DNA of 64,000 nucleotides from REEB85 sp018971455. Its GTDB lineage: Bacteria; Pseudomonadota; Alphaproteobacteria; Acetobacterales; Acetobacteraceae. Position 1 is the stretch's first letter, and each line of letters starts with the position of its first letter. The stretch spans positions 1 through 64,000 of the forward strand of contig JAGWNT010000004.1 of NCBI GenBank assembly GCA_028871195.1, read 5' to 3'. Below are positions 55,162 through 63,755 of this stretch, in pieces. A program made the position numbers and the translations under genes. The notes beneath the pieces were generated by a model. The model had not been told where the DNA came from, made no database searches, and saw only the letters and a list, made by a program, of their open reading frames with translations.

Positions 55162-56529
55162 TCAGCCCTGCCGCCGCAACGTCACTTCGATCCGCCGGTT
55201 CATCTCGCGCCCCTGGGGCGTTGCGTTGGAGGCGATCGGCTCCGCATCGGCGCGCCCCTCCGAGGTGATGCGCGACGGGTCCGACAGCCCCTTCGCAATG
55301 ATCGCCTTGGCGGCTTCCGCGCGCGCCGATGAGAGGGCGAAATTGGACGGGAAGCGCACCGAATGGATCGGCTGGTTGTCGGTATGGCCGGTCACCAGGA
55401 TGCTGCCCTTCTCGGCGTTCATCGCCGCGGCGATGCGTTGCAGAAGCGGGATGAATTTCGGCTCGACGACGGCGCTGGCCGAGGCGAACAGCCCGGTGCC
55501 GCGGATGCGCACGAGCGGCGCCTCCTCGGTGCCGAGAACGCTGACCAGGCCCTGGTCGATCTCGGGCTTGAGGAAGGTGCGCAGCTTGTCGAGCGCGCCC
55601 GGCGTGGGCGGCGCAGGCGGCGGGGGCGGGGGCTGCACCGGGGCGATGCGCAGCAGAGCGGGCATTTTGGTCGGCGGCGGCGTCAGCATGCGCTCGAAGG
55701 CCGCGTCCGAGGCGGCGTTCAGCGAGGTCGAGAAATACACGAATAAGCCGCCGATGATGGCCAGCGCGACGCATGCTACGACCCAGACCGGCAGGGCTGC
55801 GCGCGACGGGCGGTATGGCGCCTGCGCGCCCATCCAGCGGATCGAAAGATCGGGCTCGGCAGGCGGGCGCTGGCGGACGATCACCGCGTAGACATCCTCG
55901 CGAATCTTGTCGAGCTCGCTCATGCCGCGCGGCGAGAGGCGGTAGCGCCCGGCGAAACCGAGCGACAGGCACAGGTACATCAGCTCCAGCACCGGCAGGA
56001 AGCTGCCGGGATTCTGCTTCATCTGGCCGAGCAGATCGAAGAAGCGCTCGCCGCTGCGCACCTCCTGGTGGAAAGTCGAGACCAGGGAGCCGGCGGCCCA
56101 TCCGCCCTGGCTGCCCCAGGGCGTGTTCAGCACCACGTCGTCGAGGCTCGCGCACAGCGCGTAATGCGCTGGGCGCAGCTGCTCCATCGGAATGCCGGCA
56201 TCGCGCGCGGCCTGCTCGAAGCGGCGCAGCTCGCGCACCGCGCGCTCGCGCAGGTCGCCCGAATCGGGCTGGCTCACGGTGTTGCGCAGCCGTGCGAGGA
56301 GTTGCAGCAGCGGCGCCGCCGCCGCCGTCAGCGGCGACAGCCCCATCTCGATCGCCTCGGCCCCGCCGGTCATGGGGGCGGCGGCGGGCGGCACTCCGCC
56401 CACCGGGCCAGCCATCGGCGTACCCATCGCCGGCTGGGCGGGGGGCGCTGCTGGCCGTCGGCCGCCCGGGGCCGGACGGATGACGGTGCGGTCGCTGTCG
56501 TCGGGCTCCGAGAACGGATTGTCGCTCAT
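55162..56529 (-). CDS. tssL: T6SS protein TssL with fused OmpA-like domain
   Basis: A 455-residue DotU/TssL protein. After a Pro-rich N-terminus (about 1-60), the cytoplasmic DotU domain shows LRPAHYALCASLDDVVLNTP and LELMYLCLSLGFAGRYRLS. One membrane helix follows (about 228-250). The C-terminal OmpA-like domain (GHTDNQPIHSVRFPSNFALS, SSARAEAAK) should bind peptidoglycan. This evolved TssL form does without a separate TagL anchor. It lies between tssK and tssM. Confidence 0.95.
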   Translation of the reverse strand: MSDNPFSEPDDSDRTVIRPAPGGRRPAAPPAQPAMGTPMAGPVGGVPPAAAPMTGGAEAIEMGLSPLTAAAAPLLQLLARLRNTVSQPDSGDLRERAVRELRRFEQAARDAGIPMEQLRPAHYALCASLDDVVLNTPWGSQGGWAAGSLVSTFHQEVRSGERFFDLLGQMKQNPGSFLPVLELMYLCLSLGFAGRYRLSPRGMSELDKIREDVYAVIVRQRPPAEPDLSIRWMGAQAPYRPSRAALPVWVVACVALAIIGGLFVYFSTSLNAASDAAFERMLTPPPTKMPALLRIAPVQPPPPPPAPPTPGALDKLRTFLKPEIDQGLVSVLGTEEAPLVRIRGTGLFASASAVVEPKFIPLLQRIAAAMNAEKGSILVTGHTDNQPIHSVRFPSNFALSSARAEAAKAIIAKGLSDPSRITSEGRADAEPIASNATPQGREMNRRIEVTLRRQG

Positions 56530-56565
56530 GGCCTCGGGTCCTTTTTATGCGGGCGCGGCGGCCGG

Positions 56566-57894
56566 TCAGCCGCGGATGGCCCACAGCTCCATCTGCATGT
56601 TCGGGAACTCACCGGAGACGTGGATGGCGAAGCCGCCGGACGTCTGCATCTGCTGCCAGTGCGGAGAGTTGCGGTCGAGTTCGAAATACGACGCACCGGC
56701 GTAGAACGGGATCTGCCGTGGCGCCACCGGCAGCGGGCGGATGGCGATGCCGGGCAGCGCCACGTTGACCAGTTCGCGGATATGCTCCACGGCGCCGATC
56801 TTGACCTGCGCGGGCAGCAGCCGGCGCAGGTTTTCCGTCGGCATGTCGGCGCGCACCGACAGCACGAAATTGCTGCCGCGCAGAATGGAGCGGTCGGTGA
56901 TCGGGCCGACGCGCACGCCGTACTGGCGCTCCTGCAGGGGCACGGCAATCGCCGTCTGCTCGATCACCGCCGACAGCGAGCGCCGCAGATCGGCCACCAC
57001 CGGCGCGTAGCTGCGTTGCAGGTCGTCATGGCGATAGGCGGGATAGGCATTGGGGCGGCGTGTCGTCTCGGTGAAGGTGGCGAACTCGCCGGCCATCTGG
57101 ATCAGTGCCGCGTAAAGCTCCTCCGGGTGCACCAGCCCCGCATCGGCCCAGTGCGACAGCAGCTTCTGCCAGCGGTTGATGGTCTGCAGCAGCATGAAAT
57201 CGGCCACCTCGGCCACGCCGCGCGATCCCGGGGCGGTCAGCCTGGCGGCCAGCGCCTCGCCGCGCTGGTTCAGCATGCCCGACAATTCGGTGATCAGGCC
57301 GGACAGCACCGGGGTCGCCGAACAGATCAGCGCCGGTGGCACCCAGCGCTCGTCCAGCGTCACCCGCTTGTCGGCCGCGACCTCGGTGACGCGGGCGACG
57401 CCCATGCACAGATAGCCGGCCCGCTCGTCGGTCTCCAGCAGGTAGCGCAGCCGCAGCCGGCCGACCTGCAATTCGGACGGCGTGGGGCTGTCGGAATGGG
57501 TGTCGTAGGCCTCGAAATCGCGCAATCCGTAGCGCCCCTCGGTGGCGCTGCCGGCGGCAACCTCCACGGCACCCGCCTGGCGGATCGGCAGGGCGAGATA
57601 GACCAGCACGTTGCGGGCACTGTCCGGCAGATCGAGCGGGGCGGGGTGGTCGGTCTCGCCAGGGATCGCGAAGGGGGTGCCGTCCTCGAAGACGCCGGCG
57701 GCCGATGCCAGCGCGAAGCGCCCGGTGCCGAGCAGGTCGCGATCCACCAGCATTTCGGTGATGCCCCAGGGGTACGGACGCAGCGCCGCCGTGCGCGCGC
57801 GCAGCTGCGCCTCGCCCCAGCGATCCTGTTGCTGGAAATGCTGGGCGCGCAGGAACATCCCTTCCTGCCAGATCACCCGGTTGGTCCACGTCAT
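56566..57894 (-). CDS. tssK: T6SS baseplate subunit TssK
   Basis: A 442-residue TssK that links the baseplate wedges to the membrane complex. MTWTNRVIWQEGMFLRAQHF is the diagnostic opening, and TATEGRYGL-like, LQVGRLRLRYLLETDERAGY and FTETTRRPNAYPAYRHDDL segments follow. ATG 57894 is chosen for that conserved N-terminus; an in-frame start lies eight codons upstream. tssJ ends 64 bases away. Confidence 0.95.
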   Translation of the reverse strand: MTWTNRVIWQEGMFLRAQHFQQQDRWGEAQLRARTAALRPYPWGITEMLVDRDLLGTGRFALASAAGVFEDGTPFAIPGETDHPAPLDLPDSARNVLVYLALPIRQAGAVEVAAGSATEGRYGLRDFEAYDTHSDSPTPSELQVGRLRLRYLLETDERAGYLCMGVARVTEVAADKRVTLDERWVPPALICSATPVLSGLITELSGMLNQRGEALAARLTAPGSRGVAEVADFMLLQTINRWQKLLSHWADAGLVHPEELYAALIQMAGEFATFTETTRRPNAYPAYRHDDLQRSYAPVVADLRRSLSAVIEQTAIAVPLQERQYGVRVGPITDRSILRGSNFVLSVRADMPTENLRRLLPAQVKIGAVEHIRELVNVALPGIAIRPLPVAPRQIPFYAGASYFELDRNSPHWQQMQTSGGFAIHVSGEFPNMQMELWAIRG

Positions 57895-57958
57895 GACGTC
57901 ACCGGCCTGAATCTCCACCCTGTCCGAACGTGGCGAAAGCGTAGCAGTCGCGTGCGAT

Positions 57959-58423
57959 CTAGGCGAGCATGGCCTTGATGCCGGCGGTCTTGAGCGTGAG
58001 ATCGAACGGCCCGCTGGAGGGGGCGGCGTGCATCACCCGCCAGGTGGCGTGGTCGATGTCGCGGAACAGCACGATCAGCCCGATCATCTGCGTGCCTTTC
58101 TTGAGCTCGCGCGTGATCTTGCGGGTCTCGCCCGGCGCGATGACGAACTCCTCGGAGGCCAGGTCGTCGGTGCCGAGCGTGTCCTTCTCGTGCTCGATGA
58201 TGGCGAACACGTCGGCACGCTCGAATTTTCCGCTGGCGGCCAGCTGGAACATCTTGACCGCCACCGAGGCCGGCTTGCCGACTGCGTCGGGGTTCTGATC
58301 GGCGCCGCCGACCAGCGTGAGATTGAGCGTCGCCGGTGGCGGCGGCGGGCTCGCGCAGCTGGCGAGGGCGGCGGGCACGGCGAGAATGGCGGGCAGGGTG
58401 AGCAGATGGCGGCGCGAGATCAC
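57959..58423 (-). CDS. tssJ: T6SS outer-membrane lipoprotein TssJ
   Basis: A 154-residue lipoprotein: the signal ends in a lipobox (ALASC), followed by a Pro linker and the TssJ beta-sandwich (ATLNLTLVGGADQNPDAVGK, VAVKMFQLAASGKFERADVF and IGLIVLFRDIDHATWRV). It anchors the TssM complex to the outer membrane. ATG overlaps the tagH stop by four bases. Confidence 0.94.
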   Translation of the reverse strand: MISRRHLLTLPAILAVPAALASCASPPPPPATLNLTLVGGADQNPDAVGKPASVAVKMFQLAASGKFERADVFAIIEHEKDTLGTDDLASEEFVIAPGETRKITRELKKGTQMIGLIVLFRDIDHATWRVMHAAPSSGPFDLTLKTAGIKAMLA

Positions 58424-60051
58424 GGCTGGGACTCCTTGGCGCTGGCTTCGGCCAAAGCCTGTTCATAGGCACGCGCGAAGCTTTTGCCGAACACGCTGTC
58501 GAAATCATCGCTCAGCGCCTGGGTGATGGCGGCGTGCAGCTTCTCGAACTCGTCCCAGGCGCGTGCCTTGCGCGCGCCGGGCAGGGCAATGCCGCCGCCC
58601 TCGGCGGCGTTGCGCAGGGGGGCGGGGTCGAGGCGGGCGAGCAGGGCACGCACCGCCGTCTGCATCGCCGCGACCGAGGCCAGCTCGTGCAGGCGGATGT
58701 CGCGCAGCGCGTCGGCCACCGCGGCGCCCGGCGCCATGTCGCTGCGCCGCCCCGCGCCGATCAGCGCGGTCAGCGCGTCATCATCGCCGGTGGAGAATTT
58801 CAGCGGGTTGTTGCCGCGCGCGCGGATCATCGTCTGCTCGATGCGGAACTCGCCCTTGATGGCGGCGCGCGCGATCAGCACCTGGCGCAGCCCGCCGACC
58901 AGGGCACGGAATGCCGCCCCCAACGCCTCCATCTTGGCCACCGGATCGCCGACATCCGTGCCGGCCATGTCCGCGCCGCGCAGGAAGGCGGCGAGCAGCG
59001 TGCCATCGCCGGCGGTGGCGGCCGGCGCGGCGGCACTCTGCGGGGTCGGCGCCGTCATCGGCACGGCCGGCATGGGGGCGACCGGCATGGGGGCGACCGG
59101 CAAGGGGGCGATCGGGGCGAAGGGGGCCGGCGCCTCGTCGAACGGCGAGGCGGTGGCTGGCGCGAGGGGCGCCAGCGATTGCGGTGGGGGCGGCTGCGCG
59201 GCGGCCGGGGCGGGCGACTCGCCGAACGGCGAGGCCGCGAACCCCTCCGGGATCGGCGACGGGCCGGGGGCCGCGAACGACGTCGCCGGCGGTGGCGGCG
59301 GCGCGGCGGGCGGGGCGATGGGAGGGGCGAATGGCGCGGCGAACGGATCGGCGGCGGGTGGCGGGGGCGCATGGGCCGGCATGGCCGGCGCGCCGAGATC
59401 GAGATTCCAGTCATCGGGAATGCCGCCACCGGCCGGGCGCGGCGGCTGGAAAGCATCCGAGAAGGCCGGCGTGTGGTCGGGCTGCGTCGGCGCGCCGAGC
59501 GGCGCGTCGAAGCCGCCGCCGAGAGGATCGTAATCGGCGGGCAGCGCCACCTGGGGCGTGCCGAGCCCGCTGCCGAAGGCGCCGGCGCTGAACACATCCG
59601 CTGCCGGCGGCGGGGGAGGCGGGGCGAATGGGTCGGCGCCGAACGGGTCGGCGCGGAACGGCGCCGCGGCGGGCGGATTGGGCGCCGGCGCGAAGCCGCC
59701 GCCGAAGCCGCCGAAGGCGCTCGGCTGGGCGGTCTCCTCGGTGATGCGGATCTCGATCTCGTAGGCACCCAGGCGCAGCCGGTCCCCGTCGCGCAGGTCG
59801 CGCACGCTGCCCGGCCCGACCGGATCGGCATCGCGATTGAGGAACGTGCCGTTGGTGCTGGTGTCGGCGAGCTGCCAGCCGCCGGCGCGGAACACCAGCA
59901 CGCAGTGACGCTTGGACAGATGCCGGTCCGGGTCGGGCAGCATCCAGTTATTGTCCGGCCCGCGCCCGATGCTGAACTCGCCGCCGCCGACCTGGCGCGT
60001 CTCGGGCACCACGGCATCGGGGCAGCGCAGAACGGTGAGGGTGAGGGTCAT
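58420..60051 (-). CDS. tagH: T6SS FHA-domain protein TagH
   Basis: A 543-residue protein with an N-terminal FHA domain (about 1-100; FSIGRGPDNNWMLPDPDRHL, SKRHCVLVF, DTSTNGTFLN) that binds phosphothreonine. A long Pro/Ala-rich disordered linker (about 115-365) follows. The C-terminal domain (about 370-543; LRQVLIARAAIKGEFRIEQT, NPLKFSTGDDDALTALI) is typical of TagH/ImpI. With PppA it forms the on-off phosphorylation switch of T6SS. It starts four bases after the PAAR stop. Confidence 0.93.
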   Translation of the reverse strand: MTLTLTVLRCPDAVVPETRQVGGGEFSIGRGPDNNWMLPDPDRHLSKRHCVLVFRAGGWQLADTSTNGTFLNRDADPVGPGSVRDLRDGDRLRLGAYEIEIRITEETAQPSAFGGFGGGFAPAPNPPAAAPFRADPFGADPFAPPPPPPAADVFSAGAFGSGLGTPQVALPADYDPLGGGFDAPLGAPTQPDHTPAFSDAFQPPRPAGGGIPDDWNLDLGAPAMPAHAPPPPAADPFAAPFAPPIAPPAAPPPPPATSFAAPGPSPIPEGFAASPFGESPAPAAAQPPPPQSLAPLAPATASPFDEAPAPFAPIAPLPVAPMPVAPMPAVPMTAPTPQSAAAPAATAGDGTLLAAFLRGADMAGTDVGDPVAKMEALGAAFRALVGGLRQVLIARAAIKGEFRIEQTMIRARGNNPLKFSTGDDDALTALIGAGRRSDMAPGAAVADALRDIRLHELASVAAMQTAVRALLARLDPAPLRNAAEGGGIALPGARKARAWDEFEKLHAAITQALSDDFDSVFGKSFARAYEQALAEASAKESQP

Positions 60052-60055
60052 CGCC

Positions 60056-60355
60056 CTAGCCTACCAGAACCGTCGGCGCGCCGAGCACGATGGTACCGCC
60101 ATGCGTGCAGCTGTCGCCCATGCGCGCCAGCGGCATGCCGCCGGCCAGCACGGTGGGCGAGCCCATGGCGATCGTATCGGGCGGGCCGACGCAGACGCAC
60201 ATGCTGGTCGCCGTCGCGGCCGGCAGGCTGCAGACCAGCACGGTCGGCGCGCCCGGTCCGGTGATCGGGCCGCCGACATGCGGAATCGGCGGCAGGCCCG
60301 GGGTGACCATCGGGCAGACATGCATGTCGGTCAGGCGGGCGGCGGGTTGGCCCAT
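60056..60355 (-). CDS. PAAR-domain spike-tip protein
   Basis: A 99-residue PAAR protein without extension. It has the opening GQPAARLTDMHVCPM and recurring cone motifs (GAPTVLVCSL, GSPTVLAGG, LGAPTVLVG) with Cys/His residues (HVCP, DSCTHGG) for the apical metal. It caps the VgrG trimer and sharpens the spike. No toxin domain is fused, so it must carry effectors non-covalently or serve only as a tip. Confidence 0.95.
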   Translation of the reverse strand: MGQPAARLTDMHVCPMVTPGLPPIPHVGGPITGPGAPTVLVCSLPAATATSMCVCVGPPDTIAMGSPTVLAGGMPLARMGDSCTHGGTIVLGAPTVLVG

Positions 60356-60462
60356 TTGCTATCCCATCGCGCAGGGGCGCGCGGGAGCGCTGGTCCCGCT
60401 TCGCCCGGCGCATCCGATACTCCAGGAGCGGGCGGCCTGTCGATGTCCGAACCGCACCGCCA

Positions 60463-61056
60463 TCAGCCTGCCTCCGGACCGATCTGCCCGGCCGCACCCT
60501 GCGCGATCTCGCGCGCGCTCTGCAGGAAGCGGGCGAGGCGCGCGGCGTAACGCTCCGGGTGCAGCCGCACCGAGGCCAGGGTGACGGCGCCGGCGACCGC
60601 GCGGCCGACGGCGTCCGCCGGCGGCGGCACGGGCGGCTGCCCCGGCGGCGACATCGACTCACCGCTCCAGAATGCCGCCACCGCGGCCCAGGCCTCGGGG
60701 CTGGTGAAGCCGGCCTCCTGGGCGAGCGCGAAGGCCGCGCGGCGCTGCTCGTCGGTCGGCTTGCGCACCCATTGCTCGGCTGCCTCGACCAGCGCGCGCT
60801 CGGCCTCGGGCTGGTTGGCCGCGGCGGTGTGGCGCGCGCACATGCAGGCCCACCAGACCGCCTCGCGCTTGGGCAGCGCGTGCGCCGCCCATTTCGCGGC
60901 ATCGACCAGCAGGCCCTTTTCCTCCAGGGCCAGGAAGGCGGCGCCCGAATCCGGGCAGCCGGCCACCAGGCCGGCCGTGGCCACCGGCAGATCGAGCCGG
61001 GCCAGCACGTCCTGCACCCTGGCGGACTGCATTTTCATCGGCGGCGCCTGTGCCAT
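60463..61056 (-). CDS. T6SS-associated helical protein (DUF6931-like)
   Basis: A 197-residue soluble protein starting at ATG 61056 (MAQAPPMKMQSARVQDVL), eight bases after the vgrG stop. It is alpha-helical and Ala-rich; DAAKWAAHALPKREAVWWAC and CARHTAAANQPEAERAL resemble a small family I recall as DUF6931, found beside VgrG and PAAR genes. Its place between vgrG and paar suggests an adaptor or loading factor. Function unknown; the family name is from memory. Confidence 0.75.
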   Translation of the reverse strand: MAQAPPMKMQSARVQDVLARLDLPVATAGLVAGCPDSGAAFLALEEKGLLVDAAKWAAHALPKREAVWWACMCARHTAAANQPEAERALVEAAEQWVRKPTDEQRRAAFALAQEAGFTSPEAWAAVAAFWSGESMSPPGQPPVPPPADAVGRAVAGAVTLASVRLHPERYAARLARFLQSAREIAQGAAGQIGPEAG

Positions 61057-61064
61057 CTGCTCGT

Positions 61065-63080
61065 TCAGTTCAGCATCACGATGGCGCCCTTGAGCGTCAA
61101 CATCGCGCCGCCCTTGACCGAGGCGTTCAGCCCGCCTTCGACGCTCGCGGCCAGGTCTGCCTTGATGGTCATGGTCATGCCCTTCAAGGTGATTCCCGAC
61201 GGGTCGATGGTCAAGGTCGAGGGACCGCATTTGAGGGTGATCGACTGCATCGCCTCGATGGTGATGGCCCCGGCTGCGGCTTTCACGGCGATGTTGCCGG
61301 CAGTCGCCTTGGTGGTGATGTCGCCCAGATCGGCCGTGGTCGAGATGGCGCCCTTGTTCACCGCGACGGTCAGCGCGCCGTCGGTCACCGTCAGCGTGTC
61401 ATCCTTGGCCTTCACCGTCACCGCCCGGCCATTGCCGACCGTGATGGTCTGCGCCTTGCCGATATCCACCGTCTCGTCCTTGGTGACGTTGACGATACGG
61501 CAGTTGAGCACCTTCAGTGTCTGGTTGTTCTCGATCTCGGTGAGCATGTCCTTCTCGGCGTGGAGAAAAACCAGCTCCGAGCCGTTCTTGTCGTCGAAGG
61601 AGAACTCCGAGAAATTGCCGCCGCCGCCGCGGGCCACGGAGGTTGCCGAGCGAGAGCGAAACCCGCTCTTGGTCCAGTTGTCGGTGTTCGAAAGATCGAA
61701 CACCGGCATCGCCACGCCGTTGTAGAAGCAGCCGACCACCACCGGGCGGTCCGGGTCGCCGTCCATGAACGACACCGCCACCTCGGTGCCGACGCGGGGC
61801 ATGTGGTTCCACCCCCAGTTCGAGCCACCCTCGGTGCCGGTCCAGGGCTGGATCACGCGCACCCAGCAGATATTCTGCTGCGGCACCGCATCATTGCGGT
61901 AGTCCCAGGGGAACTGCACCTGCACGCGGCCATATTTGTCGGTGTAGATCTCGTTGCCGGCCGGCCCGATGATGATCGCGGTGTGGATGCCGATCATGCG
62001 CGGCTTGGCCACCGTCGGCGGCTGGCGCCAGGTGGTCGTGGCGGGAAAGGCGGTGAAGCGGTTGGCGTAGACCGGTGCCGCGCCGCCGGTGCGCCAGAAC
62101 GTCTCGTCGATCGCGCTGTGATGCACGCTGCGCACGGCGTAGGTGCCGGCATCCTCGCCCTTGCGGGTGAACTTGCCGCCCGGCACCAGCAGCGGATGGG
62201 CGGCCTGGCCCTCGAACATGACAGCGAAGGCTTCCGCCGCCTCGATGCGCAGCTTGGCCCGCGCCTTGGCGCTGCTCGAGGTCAGCGTTCGCGCGGGCCA
62301 GCTGAACACGTCCCGCCGGGCCACGCCGTCGGCCTTCAACAGGGTGCTGACATCGCCGCTCACCGGCGTGGTCGGCTTCCCGGGGTCGAAGTCGCGCAGG
62401 GTCATCTTGCCCATGGCGGTCTGGTCGAGCCGGTTCCAGCCCTCGATGAAGCGCGAGTGAACCTTCTCGCTGCCGCTCATCTCGTCGGCGTGCGGGATAT
62501 CCTGGAAGCTGGTCTTGGCGTCCGCCACCACCAGCGTGTGGCCGCCCGAGCTGTGCTTGAAGAAGTAGAAGCAGCCTTCCTCGTCCAGCAGCCGCATGAT
62601 GAAGTCGAAATCGCTCTCGTTGAACTGGGTGATCGTCTCGCGCGTCGCCGGCGTTCCGGTGACGCTCCATTCGATGTCGCTGATGCCGTTATCGTCGAAC
62701 ACGGCGCGGACAACGTCGATTGCCGATTTGTTCTGCCAGATGCGGCAATCCTCGGTCTGCTTGAGGAACCACAGGCTCGGCACGATCTCCGCCGTGTAGC
62801 CCCATCGATCGAGCCCGGCGCCGCCGGTGGCCCAGAAGGCGCGGACCAGCCCGTGCAGGTAGCGCGTCTGCACGCTGCTCTCGGTGTCGAAGGCGATGGC
62901 CACACAGACCGGCTTGGCCAGCAGCTCATTGCCGGCGATGGCCTTTCTGTCCGACACCATGTCCACGGTCACGCTGAACGGCTCGTTGATCGCCTCCGTC
63001 GCCTGCAGCCGAACCGGCAGCAGAACGTCGGGGCCGAGCGGCGTCGTCATGCTCAGCAAGCGTTTCGAGGACTCGCCCAT
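61065..63080 (-). CDS. vgrG: T6SS spike protein VgrG
   Basis: A 671-residue TssI. The gp27-like head begins about residue 10 (TPLGPDVLLPVRLQATEAIN); the FNESDFDFIMRLLDEEGCFY block and the gp5-like OB region (YGRVQVQFPWDYRN, VRVIQPWTGTEGGSNWGWNH) follow. The C-terminal beta-helix consists of repeats such as NIAVKAAAGAITIEAMQSIT and ends MLTLKGAIVMLN. No extra toxin domain follows the helix. The start is ATG 63080; MTTPLGPDV eleven residues later is possible. Confidence 0.95.
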   Translation of the reverse strand: MGESSKRLLSMTTPLGPDVLLPVRLQATEAINEPFSVTVDMVSDRKAIAGNELLAKPVCVAIAFDTESSVQTRYLHGLVRAFWATGGAGLDRWGYTAEIVPSLWFLKQTEDCRIWQNKSAIDVVRAVFDDNGISDIEWSVTGTPATRETITQFNESDFDFIMRLLDEEGCFYFFKHSSGGHTLVVADAKTSFQDIPHADEMSGSEKVHSRFIEGWNRLDQTAMGKMTLRDFDPGKPTTPVSGDVSTLLKADGVARRDVFSWPARTLTSSSAKARAKLRIEAAEAFAVMFEGQAAHPLLVPGGKFTRKGEDAGTYAVRSVHHSAIDETFWRTGGAAPVYANRFTAFPATTTWRQPPTVAKPRMIGIHTAIIIGPAGNEIYTDKYGRVQVQFPWDYRNDAVPQQNICWVRVIQPWTGTEGGSNWGWNHMPRVGTEVAVSFMDGDPDRPVVVGCFYNGVAMPVFDLSNTDNWTKSGFRSRSATSVARGGGGNFSEFSFDDKNGSELVFLHAEKDMLTEIENNQTLKVLNCRIVNVTKDETVDIGKAQTITVGNGRAVTVKAKDDTLTVTDGALTVAVNKGAISTTADLGDITTKATAGNIAVKAAAGAITIEAMQSITLKCGPSTLTIDPSGITLKGMTMTIKADLAASVEGGLNASVKGGAMLTLKGAIVMLN

Positions 63081-63165
63081 TGGCTCCTATTCCCCGCCCT
63101 GACGCGTGCCGCGCGGGGCGCGCCACCCGGGCGGGCGGTTCGATGGTGTGCCCGCTGGCCAAAAC

Positions 63166-63193
63166 GCGCACCCGGCCGGAAGGCCGGATGCGC
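63166..63193 (-). terminator. Stem-loop with T-run between hcp and vgrG
   Basis: GCGCACCCGGCC / GGCCGGATGCGC pair with one mismatch around a GGAA loop. On the minus strand the stem is followed by TTTT (63164-63161). It lies 30 bases after hcp and 86 bases before vgrG. It could end or attenuate transcripts so that Hcp, needed in large amounts, is made in excess. Confidence 0.75.
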
Positions 63194-63223
63194 GCCAGGC
63201 TGTTCGGTCGCGAGAGGCGTGGC

Positions 63224-63703
63224 TCAGCCCTTCTGGGCCTTGCCGATGTCGTAGGCCACCGTCGCCGCGCCGCCGAGCTTCGCGCCCTCGTCGCTGTTCT
63301 CTTTGAACTTCCACTGGAAATGAGTGAAGTTCAGCGAAACCGATTCCGACGGCCGGTCGCCGCCCGAGGACATCGAGAAGCCGCTGACCATGGCCTCCTT
63401 GCCCTCGAAGATCAGGTACTGGTCGGTCTTGTCCTTGACCGTGGTGGTGAAAGCGATTTCCACCTTCAGGCCACTGCCGAACAGGGCCTCCTCGAGCAGC
63501 TTGTGCGAGGAGATGTCGGCGACCTTCGTCACCACGACCTCGCTCACGCTCGGCGCCGAGGCCTCGCGATCCTTCGCCGATCCGACGGGCGTGGAAATGC
63601 CGCGACCCACACCCCACTGGAACGAGTGCACCTCGATCCATTCCTTGAACCCCGTGGCGGTCACGCTGCCCTTGATCGAGCCGAATTTCATGTAGATAGC
63701 CAT
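63224..63703 (-). CDS. hcp: T6SS tube protein Hcp
   Basis: The 159-residue Hcp (TssD) stacks into the inner tube. MAIYMKFGSIKGSVTATGFK is the standard opening; IEVHSFQWGVGRGISTPVG, VVVTKVADISSHKLLEEALF and VSLNFTHFQWKFKENSDEGA complete the fold. ATG 63703 follows an AGGAGGACAGG ribosome site, stronger than most here, as expected for an abundant protein. Confidence 0.96.
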   Translation of the reverse strand: MAIYMKFGSIKGSVTATGFKEWIEVHSFQWGVGRGISTPVGSAKDREASAPSVSEVVVTKVADISSHKLLEEALFGSGLKVEIAFTTTVKDKTDQYLIFEGKEAMVSGFSMSSGGDRPSESVSLNFTHFQWKFKENSDEGAKLGGAATVAYDIGKAQKG

Positions 63704-63755
63704 GCCTGTCCTCCTCCTGCGATGCGAACTCTCACGCAACTATCAGTCGCAACCC

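Noticed and set aside
51610..55332. Long plus-strand open frame opposite tssM
   Set aside because: Same reason: low-complexity His/Arg/Glu-rich translation, no motif, and tssM on the other strand is unmistakable.
61065..61560. VgrG C-terminal repeats as a fused effector domain
   Set aside because: They are the usual short beta-helix repeats of the spike and end without an added domain.
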